This document shows positions 15,553 to 22,733 of a stretch of 64,000 nucleotides of DNA, one piece after another. Origin of the DNA: Mycolicibacterium peregrinum (lineage in GTDB: Bacteria > Actinomycetota > Actinomycetes > Mycobacteriales > Mycobacteriaceae); contig NZ_LZSO01000009.1 in NCBI RefSeq assembly GCF_001665785.1, positions 1-64,000 of the forward strand, in the 5' to 3' direction. The translations under genes were made by a program, and so were the position numbers. Under the pieces are notes generated by a model. That model was not told the origin of the DNA. It was given only the letters and a program-made list of their open reading frames with translations, and did no database searches. Position 1 is the stretch's first letter. Every line of letters begins with the position of its first letter.

Positions 15553-15873
15553 ATGACGACGAACCTGCAATCGCCACCTGACCCCGCCGCGCTGATCGTC
15601 CGGGCCGGTTCCCGACGGCCCAGCACGCTGCGCGACGTGCTTCAGGTCTACGCCGACCGACTGGCCACCGCGCGAGCGTTCGCCGACGTGACGGGTCGTG
15701 ACGCCCGGACGGTCGCCGCGACCATCGCGTGGGACGTGCTCCAGGGCGATGAGTCCACCGCGCTGCGGCAGCGAGCCGCTGCAGTCACCGCAGGGGAGTG
15801 GTCGGGGTGGGACCACCCCGGAGGTGTGGCGCGCGCGTTCACCATCGCGGCGACCGTCCTCGACGCGCTGTGA
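15553..15873 (+). CDS. Hypothetical protein upstream of second recombinase
   Basis: A 106-residue Ala-rich helical protein, ATG 15553. No domain is recognised; TLRDVLQVYADRLATARAFADVTGRDARTVAATIAWD resembles neither Xis nor a classic HTH. Its stop overlaps the GTG of the recombinase gene by 4 bp, so the pair is co-translated. It could be a recombination directionality factor or an accessory protein for that enzyme, which would be testable. Confidence 0.6.
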   Translation: MTTNLQSPPDPAALIVRAGSRRPSTLRDVLQVYADRLATARAFADVTGRDARTVAATIAWDVLQGDESTALRQRAAAVTAGEWSGWDHPGGVARAFTIAATVLDAL

Positions 15874-16745
15874 GCGGCCCCGCACCGCTGCCGTTACCTG
15901 AGCCGTGGCGTGAGCTGGTGGAGGCTTACCTACGGGCCGAGGCTGCGGCCGGCCGGTCGCCCGCCACCGTCCACAAGCGTCGCGGTGACCTGGGCCGGTT
16001 GGCACGTGGTGTCCGCGGCGTCCCGCACCGTGTGACGGAGGCGCGGCTGGAGGCGTGGATGGAACGAAACCGTCACTGGGCCACAGAGACCCGCCGTAGC
16101 CATCGCAACACCACAGTGAGTTTCTTCCGCTGGGCGCACCGCAAGGGGTACATCCCCGCCGACCCCGCGGCCGAGCTGCCGATGGTTCGACCTGCGGCCC
16201 CATTGCCCCGGCCAGCACCAGATGCGGTGTGGCGGCATGCGATACAGGTGGCCGACTCACGAACGCGGCTGATGCTGCGTCTCGCTGCCGAGGCGGGGTT
16301 GCGGCGCGCGGAGGTGGCCCAGGTCCACACCCGTGACCTGACGACCGGCGCGGGCGGTCCCCAGCTGTTGGTCCACGGCAAGGGCGGCAAGCTGCGCGTC
16401 GTGCCGCTGGCCGACGACCTGGCGGCTCTGATCGAGCTGGGGGCCCCAGGGCACAGCCCGGAGATGGCGGCCTACGGCGTCGAGGGGTGGCTGTTCCCGG
16501 GCGACGACGACGGCCACCTGTCGCCCCGGTGGGTGGGCAAGCTGTGCACTGCCGTGTTGCCCGGGGGCTGGACGATGCACACCCTGCGTCACCGGTTCGC
16601 TACCCGCGCCTACCGTGGCAGTCGCAACCTGCGGGCTGTGCAGACGCTGCTGGGCCACTCATCGGTAGCGACGACCGAGCGGTACACAGCGGTGGACCAC
16701 GACGAAGTGCGAGCCGCGATGCTGGCCGCGCTTGACCAGTGGTGA
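15870..16745 (+). CDS. Second tyrosine recombinase (XerC/D-like, Int2)
   Basis: A 291-residue recombinase; GTG 15870 overlaps the upstream stop. It lacks the arm-binding domain of Int1 and has XerC/D size. A SAM-like core-binding domain lies at about 10-100, and a catalytic domain follows: Arg in AGLRRAEV (about 143), Lys in HGKGGKLR (about 171), LRHRF (about 237), and LLGHSS with Tyr in ERYTAV (about 270). All catalytic residues look present. It lies 103 bp from attR. Whether it acts on the tRNA-Val site, the tRNA(CAT) or the palindromes upstream is unknown. Confidence 0.9.
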   Translation: MSGPAPLPLPEPWRELVEAYLRAEAAAGRSPATVHKRRGDLGRLARGVRGVPHRVTEARLEAWMERNRHWATETRRSHRNTTVSFFRWAHRKGYIPADPAAELPMVRPAAPLPRPAPDAVWRHAIQVADSRTRLMLRLAAEAGLRRAEVAQVHTRDLTTGAGGPQLLVHGKGGKLRVVPLADDLAALIELGAPGHSPEMAAYGVEGWLFPGDDDGHLSPRWVGKLCTAVLPGGWTMHTLRHRFATRAYRGSRNLRAVQTLLGHSSVATTERYTAVDHDEVRAAMLAALDQW

Positions 16746-16817
16746 GCAAACAGACTGTCAGCTAACTGACGGGGGATCGGCCGGGGCACGGTTGGGGGCA
16801 CGGGTCGATTGGATGGT

Positions 16818-16845
16818 AAAAAAAATAGCCCCTGAGCAGGGGCTA
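16818..16845 (-). terminator. Terminator of the tRNA operon, on the element side of attR
   Basis: Stem TAGCCCCT/AGGGGCTA with a 4-base loop. On the - strand it is followed by eight U, a textbook intrinsic terminator for the Gly-Cys-Val tRNA transcript. It lies between the att core and Int2, so it belongs to the element and not to the original chromosome. Confidence 0.85.
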
Positions 16846-16847
16846 TA

Positions 16848-16872
16848 GTGGTGCGCGATACTGGGATTGAAC
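16848..16872. repeat. Right attachment core (attR)
   Basis: The 25-bp core identical to 744-768. It covers the CCA end, acceptor 3' strand and T arm of tRNA-Val, plus one base beyond. Insertion thus left the tRNA intact. Confidence 0.9.
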
Positions 16873-16923
16873 CAGTGACCTCTTCCGTGTCAGGGAAGCG
16901 CTCTCCCGCTGAGCTAATCGCGC
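16849..16923 (-). tRNA. tRNA-Val(GAC)
   Basis: A 75-nt cloverleaf: acceptor GCGCGAT/ATCGCGC, anticodon loop CTGACAC (GAC), T arm ACTGG/CCAGT, encoded CCA. It is the last gene of a - strand tRNA operon and the target of the integrated element. Confidence 0.96.
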
Positions 16924-16938
16924 GGGTTAAAACCTTCT

Positions 16939-17012
16939 TGGAGGTGGAGACGGGAATCGAACCCGTGTGCACGGCTTTGCAGGCCGTTGCCTCACCACTC
17001 GGCCACTCCACC
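16939..17012 (-). tRNA. tRNA-Cys(GCA)
   Basis: A 74-nt cloverleaf: acceptor GGTGGAG/CTCCACC, anticodon loop CTGCAAA (GCA), T arm ACGGG/CCCGT, encoded CCA. It is 15 bp from tRNA-Val in the same transcript. Confidence 0.96.
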
Positions 17013-17043
17013 ACTGGGGTTGATGCCACAAATCGCACCTTCG

Positions 17044-17116
17044 AGCGGATGACGGGATTCGAACCCGCGACCCTCACCTTGGCAAGGTGATGCGCTACCA
17101 ACTGCGCTACATCCGC
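17044..17116 (-). tRNA. tRNA-Gly(GCC)
   Basis: A 73-nt cloverleaf: acceptor GCGGATG/CATCCGC, anticodon loop TTGCCAA (GCC), T arm GCGGG/CCCGT. CCA is not encoded (CGA follows). It is the first gene of the Gly-Cys-Val operon. Confidence 0.96.
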
Positions 17117-17153
17117 GCGCCACGAGCGAGATCGTCGCCCGTCGCGATGCAGA

Positions 17154-17183
17154 ACATTAGTCCACCGACGTGCGCAGACACAA
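17154..17183 (-). promoter_or_regulatory. Promoter of the tRNA operon
   Basis: On the - strand TTGTGT (-35) and TAATGT (-10) are separated by 18 bases, about 40 bp upstream of tRNA-Gly. This is a good SigA-type match. Confidence 0.6.
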
Positions 17184-17225
17184 ATCCCCATTACGGGAGG
17201 GCAAAGCGCGGCCAAAAACGGTGTT

Positions 17226-17729
17226 TCAGAACAGGTGATAGGCCTGCCGCGAGAGGGTGAAGCCGTGGCGGCTCTTCACGTCGAGGCATGTGATGCCCGT
17301 CGCAGTGCCTTCGCAGCGCAGTACTCCTGCGGTGATCGAGTCTCGGTCGGCCAGTTGGAGGTCCGCGCGCGGCGCGGTGTCGCCGGCGCATGCGAATTGC
17401 GCGGGGCGCCCTGGGCTCAGGGTCATCCCGTGGCCGTAGTCGAATGCACAACTGGCCGGTCGTAGTGGTGGGGCCCAGTTACGTTCGATGATGTCGCAAC
17501 GCGCCGTCGCGGTATCGAGGTAGCAGCGGACGTTGCCCGACGGTGAGTCGAAGCTCGTCGGGCCTGTGACCTGCCGGTTCACCAGGTCGGCGACGCTCTG
17601 GATGTTGGGCGTTACGGCCGGCGCGTGATCTGTCATGGCAACCGGGGCGCTGTGGCAGCCCGAAAATAGTGCACTAGCAGTAAAAACTGCGCCGCTGACC
17701 GCCGGCCAGCGGACCCGCAGGTGAACCAT
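17226..17729 (-). CDS. Putative secreted lipoprotein (DUF6636-like)
   Basis: A 167-residue protein. ATG 17729 is chosen because it gives a proper signal peptide (MVHLRVRWPAVSGAVFTASA) ending in the lipobox LFSGC with Cys25. The mature part has SPSGNVRCYLD...ARCDI...PASCAFDYGHGMTL...FACAGDT...GVLRCEGTATGITCLD. Its evenly spaced cysteines suggest disulfides, as in small mycobacterial exported proteins of the DUF6636 type. No enzyme motif is seen. It stands alone between the tRNA operon and tRNA-Val(CAC). Confidence 0.75.
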   Translation of the reverse strand: MVHLRVRWPAVSGAVFTASALFSGCHSAPVAMTDHAPAVTPNIQSVADLVNRQVTGPTSFDSPSGNVRCYLDTATARCDIIERNWAPPLRPASCAFDYGHGMTLSPGRPAQFACAGDTAPRADLQLADRDSITAGVLRCEGTATGITCLDVKSRHGFTLSRQAYHLF

Positions 17730-17847
17730 GACGGGTGACCATACGCCCGCATCGGCGTGCATATTTGGCAAATCAAACAAGTCGATCGGGTGGATACCGA
17801 TTCGGGTCTGACCGGGAACGCGTGCTAGTGTTCGACGTCGTTCCCAC

Positions 17848-17922
17848 GGTCTCGTAGCTCAGTGGGAGAGCGTCCGCCTCACACGCGGAAGGTCGCTGGT
17901 TCGAACCCAGCCGGGACCACCA
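17848..17922 (+). tRNA. tRNA-Val(CAC)
   Basis: A 75-nt cloverleaf: acceptor GGTCTCG/CGGGACC with one G-T pair, anticodon loop CTCACAC (CAC), T arm GCTGG/CCAGC, encoded CCA. TAGTGT at 17825-17830 is a plausible -10 box. Confidence 0.96.
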
Positions 17923-18027
17923 TCACCTCAGGCGGCTTCGGAGAAATCCGGGGCCGTTTTTTCGTGGCCGGACACACACGTGGCGGTGACGGAGTGTTGT
18001 CCGTCCGATTCGGTAGGGTCCTCCGAC

Positions 18028-20433
18028 GTGACTCAGAGCGTGACCGTCGGAACCATCAAATCCGTAACTGCCCGTCTGGCCGAGGAACTCGCCGTGGGCG
18101 AGGGGCAGGTCGTCGCCACCGTGGCGCTGCTGGACGAGGGCGCGACGGTCCCGTTCATCGCCCGGTACCGCAAGGAGGTCACCGGCAGCCTCGACGACGG
18201 ACAGCTGCGCACGCTCGAAGAACGCCTGGGCTACCTGCGTGAGCTCGACCAGCGTCGGGAGGCCGTGCTGGCCTCGATCGAGGAGCAGGGCAAGCTCACC
18301 GACGAGCTGAGAGCGGCCCTGATGGCCGCCGACACCAAGGCCCGGGTCGAGGACATCTACCTGCCCTACAAGCCCAAGCGGCGCACCAAGGCCCAGATCG
18401 CGAAGGAGGCCGGCCTGGAGCCGCTGGCGGAGCGGCTGTTGGCCGATCCGACGCTGGTGCCCGACGAGGTGGCCGGCGAGTTCCTCAACGACGACGTGGC
18501 CGACGCGGCCGCCGCACTGGAAGGCGCCCGTCACATCATCATCGAGCGGGCCTCCGAGGATGCCGAGTTGGTCGGCGCGACCCGTGAGAAGTTCTGGGCC
18601 GATGGCTCACTGCGCACCGCCCCGTGGTCCGAGGAAGCGGCGAAAAGCCCTGCCGCTCAGAAATTCCGGGACTACTTCGAGTTTTCCGAGCCGCTCGAGA
18701 ACATGCCTTCGCACCGGGTGCTCGCAGTGCTGCGCGGTGAGAAGGAACAGGCGCTGTCGCTCAACTTCGACGGCGGTGAGGACGACCTCTACCAGGCGAT
18801 GATCGCCCAGTCCCTCGGCATCGACATGGCTGCCAAGACGCCCGCCACACCATGGCTGACCACCACTGTGCGGCTGGCATGGCGCGCCAAGCTGATGATC
18901 TCGGCCGCTGTGGACGCCCGTATCCGGCTCCGGCAGCGCGCGGAGGAGGAGGCGGTGGCCGTGTTCGCCCGCAACCTCAAGGACCTGCTGCTGGCCGCGC
19001 CGGCCGGCACCCGCGCCACCCTCGGTCTTGACCCGGGTTTTCGCACGGGCGTCAAGGTCGCCGTCGTGGATGCCACCGGCAAGGTGGTCGACACCTGCGC
19101 GATCTTCCCGCACCAGCCGCAGAAGCAGTGGGACCAGGCCAAGGCCACTCTGGCGGCTCTGATCGCCCGGCACAACGTCGAGTTGATCGCCGTCGGAAAC
19201 GGCACCGCCTCGCGCGAGACCGACGCGTTGGCCGGTGAGCTGATCGCCGACATCCGGTCGGCCGGCGCGAAGGCACCGGCGAAGGCCATGGTCAGCGAGG
19301 CCGGCGCCTCGGTGTACTCGGCGTCCGAATACGCCGCCCGGGAGATGCCCAACCTCGATGTGACCCTGCGCGGCGCAGTCTCGATCGCCCGACGTCTGCA
19401 GGATCCGCTGGCCGAGTTGGTCAAGATCGACCCGAAGTCGATCGGGGTGGGGCAGTACCAGCACGACGTGACGCCGGGCTCGCTGGCGCGCAGCCTCAAT
19501 GCCGTCGTCGAAGACGCGGTGAACGCGGTGGGCGTGGATCTCAACACCGCCTCGGTGCCGCTGCTGGCCCGGGTGTCGGGAGTGACCGAATCCCTGGCCG
19601 AGGCCATCGTGGCCCACCGTGAGAGCGCCGGTGCCTTCCGCAGCCGCAAGGCGCTGCTGGACGTTCCGCGCCTGGGCCCCAAGGCCTTCGAACAGTGTGC
19701 GGGCTTCCTGCGGATCCGCGACGGTGAGGACCCACTGGACGCCTCGGGTGTGCACCCGGAGTCCTACCCGGTGGTGCGGCGCATCCTGGACCGGTCCGGC
19801 GTGACGCTCGCCGAGCTCATCGGTGACGAGCGCACCCTGCGGGGGCTCAAGCCCACCGACTTCGCTGACGAGCGGTTCGGTGTGCCCACCGTGACCGACA
19901 TCCTGGCCGAACTGGAGAAGCCCGGGCGTGATCCGCGGCCGGCGTTCTCCACTGCCACCTTTGCCGCCGGCGTCGAGAAGGTCGCCGACCTCAAGCCCGG
20001 CATGGTGCTCGAGGGCGTGGTGACCAACGTGGCCGCCTTCGGCGCCTTCGTCGACGTGGGCGTGCACCAGGACGGACTGGTGCACGTCTCGGCGATGGCC
20101 GACCGGTTCGTCTCCGACCCGCATGAGGTGGTGAAGTCGGGTCAGGTGGTCAAGGTCAAGGTGGTCGAGGTCGACGTGGAGCGGCAGCGGATCGGACTGA
20201 CCCTGCGGCTCAACGACACTCCGCAGCAGGGAAAGCGCCACGACCGCAACGATCGTGGCGGCCAGGGCGGCCAGAACCGTCGCGACGGCGGCGGCAACCA
20301 AGGTCGTGGCAATCAGGGCCGCGGCGGTGACCGGCGAAACCAGAACCGCGGCAACAACTCCGGTCGCCGGGACTCGAATCAGCCGATGGGCTCGATGGCC
20401 GAGGCGCTGCGCAACGCCGGCTTCGGTAAGTAG
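18028..20433 (+). CDS. tex: RNA-binding transcription accessory protein Tex
   Basis: An 801-residue member of the Tex/Spt6-like family. GTG 18028 is chosen (MTQSVTVGTIKSVTARLAEEL) because the 16 residues upstream read as non-coding. The N-terminal helical region includes FIARYRKEVTGSLDD. A YqgF/RNase H-like domain starts at TLGLDPGFRTGVKVAVVD (about 330). The helix-hairpin-helix segment is at about 490-565, and the S1 RNA-binding domain at about 657-728 (MVLEGVVTNVAAFGAFVDVGVHQDGLVHVS). An RG/N-rich tail of about 50 residues follows before the conserved MAEALRNAGF end. Tex binds RNA and helps RNA polymerase. It stands alone; a hairpin just after it may end its transcript. Confidence 0.95.
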   Translation: MTQSVTVGTIKSVTARLAEELAVGEGQVVATVALLDEGATVPFIARYRKEVTGSLDDGQLRTLEERLGYLRELDQRREAVLASIEEQGKLTDELRAALMAADTKARVEDIYLPYKPKRRTKAQIAKEAGLEPLAERLLADPTLVPDEVAGEFLNDDVADAAAALEGARHIIIERASEDAELVGATREKFWADGSLRTAPWSEEAAKSPAAQKFRDYFEFSEPLENMPSHRVLAVLRGEKEQALSLNFDGGEDDLYQAMIAQSLGIDMAAKTPATPWLTTTVRLAWRAKLMISAAVDARIRLRQRAEEEAVAVFARNLKDLLLAAPAGTRATLGLDPGFRTGVKVAVVDATGKVVDTCAIFPHQPQKQWDQAKATLAALIARHNVELIAVGNGTASRETDALAGELIADIRSAGAKAPAKAMVSEAGASVYSASEYAAREMPNLDVTLRGAVSIARRLQDPLAELVKIDPKSIGVGQYQHDVTPGSLARSLNAVVEDAVNAVGVDLNTASVPLLARVSGVTESLAEAIVAHRESAGAFRSRKALLDVPRLGPKAFEQCAGFLRIRDGEDPLDASGVHPESYPVVRRILDRSGVTLAELIGDERTLRGLKPTDFADERFGVPTVTDILAELEKPGRDPRPAFSTATFAAGVEKVADLKPGMVLEGVVTNVAAFGAFVDVGVHQDGLVHVSAMADRFVSDPHEVVKSGQVVKVKVVEVDVERQRIGLTLRLNDTPQQGKRHDRNDRGGQGGQNRRDGGGNQGRGNQGRGGDRRNQNRGNNSGRRDSNQPMGSMAEALRNAGFGK

Positions 20434-20436
20434 CGG

Positions 20437-21153
20437 TTACGTCGTCTGCTCCGGGGCCTGGTCGGCCCCGGAGTTGTGGCGGCGCCAGGACCGGTAGTCG
20501 CGGTGGGCGGCGAACGCCCCGACGACGGCGGTGACGCACCACACGCCGATCGCCGTATAGGCAAGCGGGGCCGACAGATCACCGATCGACGCGCCGAGTG
20601 CGGTGTAGACGAATGCGCGCGGCACCGAGCCGATGAACGCCCCGACTGCCATCTGCCACAACGGCACCCCGAAGGCTCCGAAGGCGTAGGACGCCAGGGC
20701 GTCCGACAGTCCGGGAACGAACCGCTGTCCGACCACCGCCCACAGACCGCCGCGTTCGATCTGGTGGTCCAGCCGATCGGCCCGTTGCGTCCCGAGCAGA
20801 GCCCGGGCGCTGTCGCGGCCGGCGCGTCGCCCGATCAGGCTGGCCACCACCGCGGTGCCCACCGTCGCACCCAAGGTCACGAAGGTGCCCAACACCGGAC
20901 CGAACAGCACCCCACTGCCCGCGGCCAGGATCGGGCCCGGCACGAACAGTGCGCCGAGGCAGGCCGACACCACGACATACGCCAGCGGTGCGGCGGGCCC
21001 CGTCGAGGCGACCAGGGCCCGGATGTCGTCGACGTCGATGACACGCGCGACGGCCACCAGATAGAAAAGGCCGAACAGAAAGACCGCGAAGGCGACGAGT
21101 CGCAGGATGTGCGGTCGCCGGTTGATGGCGGGGGGATCGTCGTCGTCAGTCAT
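20437..21153 (-). CDS. VTT-domain (TVP38/DedA-like) membrane protein
   Basis: A 238-residue integral membrane protein. ATG 21153 is preferred over one 12 codons upstream. A first membrane segment (ILRLVAFAVFLFGLFYLVAVA) is followed by a VTT/SNARE-associated domain with GALFVPGPILAAGSGVLFGPVLGTFVTLGATVGT, RRAGRDSARALLG, RFVPGLSDALASYAFGAFGVPLWQMAVGAFIG and AFVYTALGASIGD, then a last membrane segment. Family members are lipid scramblase-like or transport proteins of the inner membrane; the substrate is unknown. The gene converges on tex with only 3 bp between stops. Confidence 0.85.
   Translation of the reverse strand: MTDDDDPPAINRRPHILRLVAFAVFLFGLFYLVAVARVIDVDDIRALVASTGPAAPLAYVVVSACLGALFVPGPILAAGSGVLFGPVLGTFVTLGATVGTAVVASLIGRRAGRDSARALLGTQRADRLDHQIERGGLWAVVGQRFVPGLSDALASYAFGAFGVPLWQMAVGAFIGSVPRAFVYTALGASIGDLSAPLAYTAIGVWCVTAVVGAFAAHRDYRSWRRHNSGADQAPEQTT
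20449..20473 (+). terminator. Hairpin after tex
   Basis: CTCCGGGGCC-TGGTC-GGCCCCGGAG is a perfect 10-bp stem followed by TTGTGG. It is inside the 3' coding end of the convergent VTT gene. It probably ends tex transcription, though the T-run is weak. Confidence 0.5.
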
Positions 21154-21185
21154 GGCGCCCACGATTCTTCCCCACGGCCGTACCG

Positions 21186-21332
21186 TCATCGCGCGGCGCA
21201 GTCACCCGCCGTCGGGTTCCCGCAGCTACAGCGCTGCGCGGCCGGCACTGAGCTCATGACTTCCGCAGCGTGCTGGCCGCAGCCGTCCCAGGTTGTCTTC
21301 CCGCAGCTCGGGCATTTGGCGAGGTAACACAT
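21186..21332 (-). CDS. 48-residue Cys-rich protein
   Basis: A short gene starting at ATG 21332 with GAGGAAG four bases upstream. The protein opens MCYLAKCPSCGKTTWDGCGQ and ends RCSCGNPTAGDCAAR; seven cysteines and a His fit a bound zinc or copper ion. Similar very small CPxCGKxTWxGCG proteins occur widely in actinobacteria, without a known function. It lies 12 bp after the thioredoxin gene on the same strand, so co-transcription and a role in thiol, persulfide or metal stress are likely. Confidence 0.8.
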   Translation of the reverse strand: MCYLAKCPSCGKTTWDGCGQHAAEVMSSVPAAQRCSCGNPTAGDCAAR

Positions 21333-21344
21333 GATCTTCCTCGT

Positions 21345-21728
21345 TCAGCTCGCGGTGCTGTGACTCTTGGCTTTGCGGGCTGCGACGGTGGCCCGGACCT
21401 GGTCCATGTCGAGTGCTGCGACCTGTGAGATCAGATCCTCGAGTGCCGCCGGCGGCAGAACCCCGGGCTGACTGAAGACCAGGACCCCCTCGCGGAAGGC
21501 CGCGATGGTGGGGATGGACCGGATTCCCATCAGCGCTGCCAACTCTCGTTCCTGCTCGGTGTCGACCTTGGCATGCACGATCTCGGGGTGGCTGGTGGCC
21601 GACCGTTCGAAGGTCGGGGCGAAAGCGCGGCATGGACCACACCAAGAAGCCCAGAAGTCGACGAGCACGATGTCGTTGTCTCGGATCGTGGACTCGAAAT
21701 CCGCGTAGCCGATGTTTCGGGTGGTCAT
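21345..21728 (-). CDS. Thioredoxin
   Basis: A 127-residue thioredoxin with the WCGPC active site (Cys30 and Cys33) in VLVDFWASWCGPCRAFAP and the cis-Pro loop GIRSIPTIAAF. It has a 15-20 residue C-terminal extension (VRATVAARKAKSHSTAS). It reduces protein disulfides in the cytoplasm. AAGGAGAT precedes the ATG. It forms an operon with the 48-residue Cys-rich gene and faces a DUF302 gene across a CsoR/CstR-type dyad. This suggests it is induced by copper or sulfane sulfur and is not the housekeeping thioredoxin. Confidence 0.9.
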   Translation of the reverse strand: MTTRNIGYADFESTIRDNDIVLVDFWASWCGPCRAFAPTFERSATSHPEIVHAKVDTEQERELAALMGIRSIPTIAAFREGVLVFSQPGVLPPAALEDLISQVAALDMDQVRATVAARKAKSHSTAS

Positions 21729-21796
21729 TCTGATCTCCTTGTCTGCGTCAAAGGGGCCCGCGATGTCCGCAGGTCGATTCGTTCGTCTCTTTCAAC

Positions 21797-21812
21797 ATAC
21801 CCCCAGGGGTAT
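21797..21812. promoter_or_regulatory. CsoR/CstR-type operator
   Basis: Perfect dyad ATACCCC-CA-GGGGTAT, the form bound by CsoR/CstR-family copper or persulfide repressors. It lies 69 bp upstream of the thioredoxin ATG and overlaps a candidate -10 (TATGTT on the - strand). No csoR-like gene is in the window. Confidence 0.65.
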
Positions 21813-21911
21813 TTATTTCGTGCCCTCTTTCCGCCCTCTGAGCGATGTATCCGCGGGTAGCGTGGCGGCAGGACGCGCACTCGCTTGGAATGTGACGAAA
21901 GGAGCCAGGAG

Positions 21912-22316
21912 ATGGACATCGCGTTGGTGGCCACCACGAGAGGCCCGTTCGACGAGGCGGTCGCACGCACGCGAGACGCGCTGGCCGACCAGGGGTTCGG
22001 TGTGTTGACCGAGATCGACATCAGGGCCACGCTCAACGCCAAACTGGGCGGTGGTGCCGGTGACGAGGTGGGGGACTACCTGATCCTGGGTGCCTGCAAT
22101 CCTCAGTTCGCCCAGAAGGCGCTCAGTGCATTCCCACCGATCGGCGTGCTGTTGCCGTGCAACGTGGTCCTGCGCACAGGGCCCGAGGGTGACGCGGTGG
22201 TCGTGGTCGAGGCGATGAATCCCAACTTGATGGCCGAGGTGACGGACGAGCCGGCGCTGGCCGATATCGCAGCCGAGGTGGGCCGCCGCCTGCAGGCAGC
22301 ACTCGACAGTCTTTAG
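21912..22316 (+). CDS. DUF302 protein
   Basis: A 134-residue protein; ATG 21912 with AGGAG nine bases upstream. It matches the DUF302 fold: FDEAVARTRDALADQGFGVLTEIDIRATLNAKLG, YLILGACNPQFAQKALSAFPPIGVLLPCNVVLR and VVVEAMNPNLMAEV. DUF302 proteins are often encoded with rhodanese, thioredoxin or sulfur-oxidising genes and are linked to sulfane-sulfur or copper stress, though no activity is established. It diverges from the thioredoxin gene across the CsoR/CstR-type dyad. Confidence 0.85.
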   Translation: MDIALVATTRGPFDEAVARTRDALADQGFGVLTEIDIRATLNAKLGGGAGDEVGDYLILGACNPQFAQKALSAFPPIGVLLPCNVVLRTGPEGDAVVVVEAMNPNLMAEVTDEPALADIAAEVGRRLQAALDSL

Positions 22317-22317
22317 A

Positions 22318-22674
22318 TCACTCCGATGCCGCGTCGATCACGCCGTCGAGAATCTCGCGTGAGGTCGACAGGTCCCTGATTGCCTGCTCGAGCCGGTTGC
22401 GTTCGGCGGTCAGCTCGGTGAGGAGCCGAGGCGTGGCCTGAGGGGCCGGACCGCCGTCGGTGTCGCGCATGCACGGCAGGAGCGACGAGATGGTGCGACT
22501 GTGCAGTCCGGCGGCGTAGAGCTCCTGGATGCGGATCACCCGGTCGACAGCCTTCTCCGGATACTCGCGCTGCCCACCGGATGTGCGGTCGGACGCCAAC
22601 AGTCCCTGCTCTTCGTAATAGCGCAGCGACCGTTGGCTGACCCCGGTGCGACGCGCGAGTTCGCCTATGCGCAT
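22318..22674 (-). CDS. MerR-family regulator
   Basis: A 118-residue MerR regulator. The N-terminal winged helix MRIGELARRTGVSQRSLRYYEEQGLL is typical, with REYPEKAVDRVIRIQELYAAGL and the C-terminal coiled coil TELTAERNRLEQAIRDLSTSREIL. A single Cys (LLPCMRD) and no metal-binding loop argue against a classical metal sensor; it is more like the SoxR or multidrug group in size. It converges on the DUF302 gene with 1 bp between stops and diverges from the deacetylase gene 59 bp away, which may be its target. Confidence 0.88.
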   Translation of the reverse strand: MRIGELARRTGVSQRSLRYYEEQGLLASDRTSGGQREYPEKAVDRVIRIQELYAAGLHSRTISSLLPCMRDTDGGPAPQATPRLLTELTAERNRLEQAIRDLSTSREILDGVIDAASE

Positions 22675-22733
22675 ATGCCAGTTATACCCACGCGACTTGA
22701 CCCTGACATTGGTGTGAGCTCGTAAGGTTCGCC

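Larger units (their letters stand above)
744..16872. mobile_element. Integrated phage-like element in tRNA-Val (phiRv2-type prophage or satellite)
   Basis: A perfect 25-bp direct repeat bounds the element (744-768 and 16848-16872). The right copy is the 3' end of tRNA-Val(GAC). Contents in order: tyrosine integrase, excisionase-like protein, winged-helix replication-type protein, three zinc-ribbon proteins (one fused to WhiB), two small proteins, prohead protease, tape measure, zinc-ribbon protein, cargo genes, tRNA(CAT), a second tyrosine recombinase. Terminase, portal, major capsid, tail tube, lysin and holin genes are not seen. From memory, M. tuberculosis phiRv2 also sits at a tRNA-Val, uses a tyrosine integrase of about 375 residues and is a small element of roughly 10 kb. 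The att boundaries are seen in the sequence; the satellite interpretation is inference. Confidence 0.88.

Noticed and set aside
15798..15869. Longer start for the second recombinase
   Set aside because: It would overlap the upstream gene by 76 bp in another frame; GTG 15870 with a 4-bp overlap and a better N terminus is preferred.
18607..20301. 564-codon - strand frame opposite tex
   Set aside because: His/Gly/Arg-rich shadow of a highly conserved gene, without a ribosome site.
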